This document shows, piece after piece, positions 59,597-64,000 of a stretch of DNA of 64,000 nucleotides (its first letter is position 1; every line of letters begins with the position of its first letter). Position numbers and translations under genes: made by a program. The notes below the pieces were generated by a model, which saw nothing but the letters and a program-made list of their open reading frames with translations, made no database searches and had not been told where the DNA came from. Source of the stretch: Bacteroidales bacterium (lineage in GTDB: Bacteria > Bacteroidota > Bacteroidia > Bacteroidales > Bacteroidaceae); contig SUXS01000005.1 of the NCBI GenBank assembly GCA_015060865.1, forward strand, positions 1-64,000, given 5' to 3'.

Positions 59597-60451
59597 TCAT
59601 CTATTACTCTCGAAAGCTTTGTATTCGCCCAATATGGTGAGTTCCTTAGTGAGTGGTCTTACAGCATCGATACTTTGATGGAACCGCGTGTAGTCGTCGA
59701 ATGTTACATCTACGTAGAACATGTATTCCCATTCCCGACCAATGATGGGAAGAGATTGTATCTTGGTTAGATTGATACGGTAGAAGGTGAATATGGAGAG
59801 TATCTGCGATAGGCTTCCCTCTTGATGGGGAAGAGAGAATACAATATTGGCCTTGTCTGTATGGCGTTGGATGCATCCCTCGGCTCGTAGTTCGTCGGCA
59901 CGCCATCGGTCAGCTACCACGAGGAATCGTGTAAAGTTATGCTTGTTGGTCTCGATATTCTCTTGTAATATGCGTAGCCCATACATGTTTGCGGCATATG
60001 TAGAGCATATGGCAGCATGGCCACGTAGGTTCTTTTCTTTGATTTCCTTGGCGCTGAGTGCGGTGTCGTCGGCCTGTACGGCTTTAAGCTCGGAATGGCG
60101 TTGTAGGAATGCCTCGCACTGTGCCAAAGCTACGGGGTGGGAGTGTACTTCGTTGAGATCGCTCCAATCCTCATCGGGCAAACAGCATATGCAATGTGCT
60201 ATGCGCAACTTTTGCTCGCCTACAATCACTACACCACTGTTGCGCAGCAGTTCGTAGTTGTGGAGCAGACTTCCTGCTATCGTGTTCTCTATGGCGACTA
60301 AAGCAACAATGTTGCTGTCTGAAGCTATCGCTTCAAATACTTCGTTGAATGTATCACAGCAAATCAGGCTTGTCTTCTCATTCTTAAAAAACTCTCTCGT
60401 AGCAATGTCGTGGTACGAGCCTTTAAATCCTTGTATGGCTACTCTCTTCAT
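59597..60451 (-). CDS. pheA: Prephenate dehydratase
   Basis: 284-residue monofunctional enzyme that decarboxylates and dehydrates prephenate to phenylpyruvate for phenylalanine synthesis. The catalytic domain (about 1-185) includes VAIQGFKGSYHDIA, ALVAIENTIAGSLLHNYELL and the Thr-Arg-Phe motif in HNFTRFLVV; the C-terminal ACT domain (about 200-284) starts KANIVFSLPHQEGSLSQILS and includes LTKIQSLPIIGREWEYMFYV, the place of the feedback-binding ESRP motif. No chorismate mutase domain is present. A TAATTTTG element precedes it. Confidence 0.95.
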   Translation of the reverse strand: MKRVAIQGFKGSYHDIATREFFKNEKTSLICCDTFNEVFEAIASDSNIVALVAIENTIAGSLLHNYELLRNSGVVIVGEQKLRIAHCICCLPDEDWSDLNEVHSHPVALAQCEAFLQRHSELKAVQADDTALSAKEIKEKNLRGHAAICSTYAANMYGLRILQENIETNKHNFTRFLVVADRWRADELRAEGCIQRHTDKANIVFSLPHQEGSLSQILSIFTFYRINLTKIQSLPIIGREWEYMFYVDVTFDDYTRFHQSIDAVRPLTKELTILGEYKAFESNR

Positions 60452-60461
60452 AATCGGTTGG

Positions 60462-60493
60462 CAAAATTACATATTTTTGTCTACTTTTTCCAA
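60462..60493 (-). promoter_or_regulatory. Promoter of pheA
   Basis: Minus strand TTG (60491-60493), 21 bases, TAATTTTG (60462-60469), 11 bases before the start codon, so a very short leader is expected. Confidence 0.55.
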
Positions 60494-60507
60494 TTGTAAA
60501 CCTGATT

Positions 60508-61227
60508 TTATTTATCACTGAATCTTTTTTGTAATTTCACTATTTCGGTCACCGTTAATGTGCTGTCAGAAGAGATGGTGAATTTGATGTCGTATCCCTC
60601 ATAAGGCATGGCGTACACTTTATATGGATCGCTGTGGTAGTGGGGACGAGGATCAAGTGCAAGCACTCGAATAAGTGCGGAAAGGCTGTCGGGAGAAAAG
60701 TGTTTCTGTAGATGTTCAGGGAAGTTTACCGTCAACTCTTGCCAATGATGCTTGTCTACAAATCCACTGCGTGCAGAGGGGTGGTTGTCGGCATAGGTGA
60801 CGTAAGGTTTAATGTCGTAGATGGGGGTATCATCCATGAGGTCGGCGCCAAGTACATGTATGAGAGGCCCTTCGGTCGTAGAGAATTCGATGCGTTCAAT
60901 CTTTACCGATGATAGTCCTATGGGATTGGGGCGGTAGGGAGAGCGGGTGGCAAATACTCCCATCTGTGTGTTGCCTCCAAGAAGTGGAGGGCGTACGGTT
61001 GGCTGCCACGAACTCACCCCTCGTTCCTGATTGCTTTTGTTGGCCGAGAACTCCCAGATAATCCATAGATAATCAAACCCGTCGAGGCCGCGCAAGGCAT
61101 CAGGGTTACGGTATGTGGGCTCGAAAACAATGGTGCCTTGGAGTTGGGATACAATACCGCTTTGACGGGGAATACCAAATTTTGTCGGGAAAGCACTACG
61201 GAAATGAGCGATGGGGTTGATGACCAT
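60508..61227 (-). CDS. trmO: tRNA (adenine37-N6)-methyltransferase TrmO-like
   Basis: 239 residues from the ATG at 61227. The family is the TsaA/TrmO type, which methylates t6A37 in some tRNA-Thr. The start INPIAHFRSAFPTKFGIPRQ, the motif ATRSPYRPNPIGLS (about 105-118) and ALDPRPHYHSDPYKVYAMPY are typical. The open frame continues upstream for 79 codons through low-complexity repeat DNA; that part is rejected. A run of 14 A (minus strand, 61229-61242) lies one base before the ATG; an alternative ATG at 61254 would code MSVVKKKK through that run. Confidence 0.9.
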   Translation of the reverse strand: MVINPIAHFRSAFPTKFGIPRQSGIVSQLQGTIVFEPTYRNPDALRGLDGFDYLWIIWEFSANKSNQERGVSSWQPTVRPPLLGGNTQMGVFATRSPYRPNPIGLSSVKIERIEFSTTEGPLIHVLGADLMDDTPIYDIKPYVTYADNHPSARSGFVDKHHWQELTVNFPEHLQKHFSPDSLSALIRVLALDPRPHYHSDPYKVYAMPYEGYDIKFTISSDSTLTVTEIVKLQKRFSDK

Positions 61228-61228
61228 G

Positions 61229-61242
61229 TTTTTTTTTTTTTT
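61229..61242. repeat. 14-base homopolymer (T on plus strand) at the trmO start
   Basis: Fourteen consecutive T on the plus strand (A on the coding strand), one base before the trmO ATG. Such runs can change length by slippage. Confidence 0.9.
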
Positions 61243-61390
61243 GACAACGGACATAGTTGCGATTGGGCGAGAGCAAGGACTGCTTGCAGGCTCTGCCGAG
61301 CGTAGCAACTTCAACGAAGTTAACGGACAACAGACAGACTTTGCGGTGTGTATCCATCCCGATTGCAACCTTGTCTGTTGTCCGTAGTCT
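61243..61390. repeat. Low-complexity gap between trmO and the MFS gene
   Basis: About 150 bases with the strings acaacggaca, ggacaacaga and ttgtctgttgtccgtagtct, and caacttcaacgaagtt (about 61309-61324). Same families as in hisH (23545-23652), 25905-25945 and 29381-29400. Confidence 0.65.
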
Positions 61391-61402
61391 ATTGTTCTTA
61401 GT

Positions 61403-62764
61403 CTATTTGATGTTCGGTTGCTCCAGTCCGTAGCCCTTGCGCTTGTCCTCACGCTTGAGGGCAAAGGCGAGCATCAGGGCAATGATGCCGAAGCAAGCAA
61501 ATACACACATCGGTAGGGTGTAGTCGTACTGGATGAAGGTCTGTCCGTCTACCACACGCTCTCCGCTGATGCAGTACTCGTTGAGCAACCAACCGATGAG
61601 CAGGGGCACGAAGCCGAGACCGATGTTCTGTACCCAGAAGATAAGGGCATAGGCCGAGCCGAGCAACTTCTCGGGGATAATCTTGGGCACCGAGGGCCAC
61701 ATGGCCGAGGGCACGAGCGAGAAGGCTACGCCCAGCACGATGGCGATGAAGGCTGCAAACCACCAGTAGTTGAGCACGGGAAGGGCGAACATCACGTGAA
61801 CGGCAATGAGCATGGCCGAACCAATAATCATGATCGTGGCACCCTTGCCCTTGCGGTCGTAGATACCGCCGAAGAGCGGAGTCATGATGAGGTTGCCCAT
61901 GGGAATGAGCGCAGGAATCCAGCCTGCCCATTCGTTGGCCATACCGTACTTGTTCTCCATCAACGAGGTGGCATACTTCATGAAGGGGAACACGGCAGAG
62001 TAGAACATGAGGCACAGCAGGGCGATGAGCCAGAAACCCTTATTGGTAATAATCTCCTTGAGGTCTGCGATGTGGAAGGTGTCGTCATCGCCCTGTTCGG
62101 CAGTAATCTGCTTGTCGAGCTTGGTATCCATTACGCAGAACACGCAGTAGGCGAGCAATCCGATGCCGATGAGCACCAAGGCAAAGAGCAGCGGAGCCGA
62201 CATGCTGAAGTGCTTCACGATGAGCGGACTCACGATCATGGCCAGTGCCGTACCCAATCGGGCTACAGCTACCTGAGTACCCATAGCGAGAGCCATTTCC
62301 TTACCCTTGAACCACTTGGCGATAACCTTCGTTACCGTGATGCCGCAGTTCTCGGTACCTACGGCAAAGATGGCATATCCGAGGCTGGCAACCATTACTT
62401 GGGTACGTATGCCAAAGATATAACCTGCCTCAGGAGAGATAAACTCTACGGCATAATACTTGATGAAGGCACCGATAACCATCAGTGCGCAAGAGGCCAC
62501 ACCGGTGATGCGTACACCCAGCTTGTCGAGGATCATGCCTCCGAAGATGAGCATGAGCAGGAATACATTGAACCAGCAGTAGGCCCAGTTGAAAATGCCG
62601 AAATCAGAACTTGACCAATGCATCTCTACTTCAAGCATGGTCATCAGGGGCGACATGGCATCGGTGAGGAAGTATCCCCACATCATCGTAAACGATACGA
62701 TGATGAGCGCAGCCCAGCGAGCAGCCTTCGAGTCGCGCAGTGTTTGTTGAATTTGTTTTGTCAT
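61403..62764 (-). CDS. MFS transporter
   Basis: 453-residue inner-membrane carrier of the major facilitator superfamily, with about 12 hydrophobic helices. It starts with a short polar tail, then AARWAALIIVSFTMMWGYFL; GGMILDKLGVRITG (about 76) and GGIYDRKGKGATIM (about 296) are the two copies of the motif-A loop. The type resembles MFSD1-like and oxalate/formate-antiporter-like carriers; the substrate cannot be read from sequence. No neighbouring gene gives a clue. The 3' end runs into repeat DNA before trmO. Confidence 0.88.
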   Translation of the reverse strand: MTKQIQQTLRDSKAARWAALIIVSFTMMWGYFLTDAMSPLMTMLEVEMHWSSSDFGIFNWAYCWFNVFLLMLIFGGMILDKLGVRITGVASCALMVIGAFIKYYAVEFISPEAGYIFGIRTQVMVASLGYAIFAVGTENCGITVTKVIAKWFKGKEMALAMGTQVAVARLGTALAMIVSPLIVKHFSMSAPLLFALVLIGIGLLAYCVFCVMDTKLDKQITAEQGDDDTFHIADLKEIITNKGFWLIALLCLMFYSAVFPFMKYATSLMENKYGMANEWAGWIPALIPMGNLIMTPLFGGIYDRKGKGATIMIIGSAMLIAVHVMFALPVLNYWWFAAFIAIVLGVAFSLVPSAMWPSVPKIIPEKLLGSAYALIFWVQNIGLGFVPLLIGWLLNEYCISGERVVDGQTFIQYDYTLPMCVFACFGIIALMLAFALKREDKRKGYGLEQPNIK

Positions 62765-63048
62765 TGTTGATAGTGAATGTTTATAATATTGTTCTTATAC
62801 TTTTATGCAATCGGAGCGCGAAGTTACGGATAATTATTGGAATATGGATAAAATAATGGCATAAACTCATGTGAAATAAAGTTCACAAGATTTTCTGTCC
62901 GTAGATTAAAGTAATGTGGGTAAGGGGATGATGAAGGTGTCTTGTTGGGATTAGGGTGGGCTGTCTTGTCTCGTTTATAATGATGGCGAATAGGTCACGA
63001 TAGAGTCCAAATAATTGGTAAGTGCTCTAAAGCATGTTGTAAAACATA
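62765..63048. other. Gene-free divergent region between the MFS and EF-G2 genes
   Basis: About 280 bases without gene or repeat. A degenerate TAACTTCG on the minus strand (62819-62826) may be the MFS promoter. Confidence 0.45.
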
Positions 63049-63099
63049 AAAACGAATTGGCGTTTTCTTTGTCTGTCCGATGAATATTTATTACTTTCG
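63049..63099 (+). promoter_or_regulatory. Promoter and possible operator of the EF-G2 gene
   Basis: TTG (63069-63071), 20 bases, TACTTTCG (63092-63099). Immediately upstream is the inverted repeat AAAACG-aattgg-CGTTTT (63049-63066), well placed for an activator. The leader from the promoter to the ATG is about 55 bases. Confidence 0.55.
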
Positions 63100-63159
63100 C
63101 ACCGTTTCTCGTAATAGTGTACTAGGAACTATGTAGTTTTAACTAAAAAATACAATACT

Positions 63160-64000
63160 ATGAAGGTTTATAAAACTAACGAAATCAAGAACATTGCCCT
63201 TCTTGGCAATGACGGTTCAGGTAAAACCACCCTCACAGAAGCCTTGCTCTATGAGAGTGGGGTTATAAAACGCCGTGGTAGAATCACTCAGAAGAACACC
63301 GTCAGCGACTACTTCCCTGTAGAGCAGGAGTATGGTTACTCGGTATTCTCTACCGTATTCAGCTGCGAATGGAATAACAAGAAATTGAATATCATCGACT
63401 GTCCGGGTAGTGACGACTTTGTAGGTGCTGCTACATCGGCCATTACGGTGACTGATACAACGATTTTGCTGCTCAATGGCCAGTATGGCTCTGAGGTAGG
63501 TACACAGACACACTTCCGCTACACTGAGCAGCTGGGCAAGCCCGTCATCTTCCTCGTAAACCAACTTGACAACGAAAAGTGCGACTACGACAACATCGTA
63601 GAGCAGCTCAAGAGCATCTATGGTCCGAAGGTAGTGCCCGTACAGTATCCCGTACAGACAGGTCCCGACTTCCACGAGCTCATCGACGTTCTCTTGATGA
63701 AGAAATATTCTTGGAAGCCCGAGGGAGGTGCTCCCATCATCGAGGATATCCCCGCTTCAGAGATGGAGAAGGCTAAGGAGTGGCACAAGGCTCTCGTGGA
63801 GGCTGCTGCCGAGCATGATGAGGGATTGATGGAGAAGTTCTTTGAGACCGAGTCGCTCACCGAGGATGAGATGCGCGAAGGTATCCGCAAGGGTATGGTA
63901 AGCCGTGGCATATTCCCCGTATTCTGCGTATGTGCTGGTAAGGACATGGGTGTTCGTCGTCTGATGGAGTTCCTCGGCAACGTGGTTCCCTTCGTGGATG
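63160..64000 (+). CDS. EF-G paralogue (EF-G2 type) with altered GTPase motifs, 5' part
   Basis: 280 codons are present; the gene runs off the right edge. It is clearly related to elongation factor G: MKVYKTNEIKNIALLGNDGS then GKTTLTEALLYESG (G1), ...NIIDCPGSDDFVGA (G3) and FLVNQLDNEKCDYD (G4). Canonical EF-G has [17 protein letters not shown] and NKMD. In particular the catalytic His of G3 is Ser84 here. Bacteroides are known to have an EF-G2 paralogue without GTPase activity that is used when carbon is scarce and matters in the gut; this protein has the same features, so I assign it there. Regulation of that paralogue by a global carbon-response activator is known in Bacteroides thetaiotaomicron; here it is inference. 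Confidence 0.88.
   Translation, partial: MKVYKTNEIKNIALLGNDGSGKTTLTEALLYESGVIKRRGRITQKNTVSDYFPVEQEYGYSVFSTVFSCEWNNKKLNIIDCPGSDDFVGAATSAITVTDTTILLLNGQYGSEVGTQTHFRYTEQLGKPVIFLVNQLDNEKCDYDNIVEQLKSIYGPKVVPVQYPVQTGPDFHELIDVLLMKKYSWKPEGGAPIIEDIPASEMEKAKEWHKALVEAAAEHDEGLMEKFFETESLTEDEMREGIRKGMVSRGIFPVFCVCAGKDMGVRRLMEFLGNVVPFVD

Noticed and set aside
61228..61464. N-terminal extension of trmO by 79 codons
   Set aside because: The extra part is coded by intergenic repeat strings and a homopolymer and does not resemble the family, which begins close to INPIAHF.

Overview
The window comes from a chromosome of a Bacteroidales bacterium, most likely of the Bacteroides/Prevotella/Paraprevotella group. I base this on gene content (uxuA, several GH enzymes, lipoprotein signal peptides, proteins that look like DUF4301 and DUF4298, an HU-like protein fused to a winged helix, an EF-G2-like paralogue) and on a recurring Bacteroidetes-type promoter, TTG-N19-21-TAnnTTTG, found upstream of many genes on both strands. 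I cannot name the species from sequence alone.

Layout. 1-7.7 kb: start of a malic enzyme gene, mgtE and rsmA (minus), then a flippase-like membrane protein, pepD, a small unknown gene and a DUF4301-type gene (plus). 7.8-12.6 kb: tRNA-Tyr, ribH, a TPR membrane protein, recF with its DUF721 partner, and dnaX. 12.9-21 kb: uxuA facing a GH115 alpha-glucuronidase (two steps of glucuronate use), then a PIF1-like helicase, trmD and tilS. 21.1-25.1 kb: a his operon hisB-H-A-F-IE without hisG, hisD and hisC. 25.4-26.5 kb: a two-gene chromate-type transporter. 26.7-30.6 kb: an accessory region with an HU/winged-helix gene, four 22-bp iterons, three large inverted-repeat elements in more than 1 kb of gene-free DNA, and three unknown genes. 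30.7-35.9 kb: a restriction-modification island (controller protein, C5 methyltransferase, HpaII-like nuclease, SIR2-like protein, HNH nuclease, then Vsr). 36.6-39.4 kb: an AAA ATPase with DUF4143, a DUF4298 protein, an RmlD-like reductase and a small unknown gene. 39.4-49.6 kb: a glycan-degradation cluster (esterase, GH20, GH5, two GH92 and an internally deleted esterase copy), which fits breakdown of mannose- and GlcNAc-containing glycans; no SusC/SusD pair is visible. 49.9-64 kb: core genes ppdK, rlmD, a DUF1573 gene, an RSH synthetase whose hydrolase site looks broken, lepA, pheA, trmO, an MFS transporter, and the start of an EF-G2-like gene lacking the catalytic histidine.

The most notable structures are (i) the gene-free 27.4-28.4 kb region, with exact 22-bp iterons and nested mirror-symmetric repeats next to a DNA-binding protein gene; (ii) the HpaII-type operon that carries SIR2-like and HNH genes behind two palindromic operators; (iii) a 36-residue insertion in HisH that looks derived from intergenic repeat DNA; and (iv) short-period repeats (6, 7, 10 or 11 bp) in many gene gaps, often just before a start codon. 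All functional statements are inferences from sequence; no database search was run.
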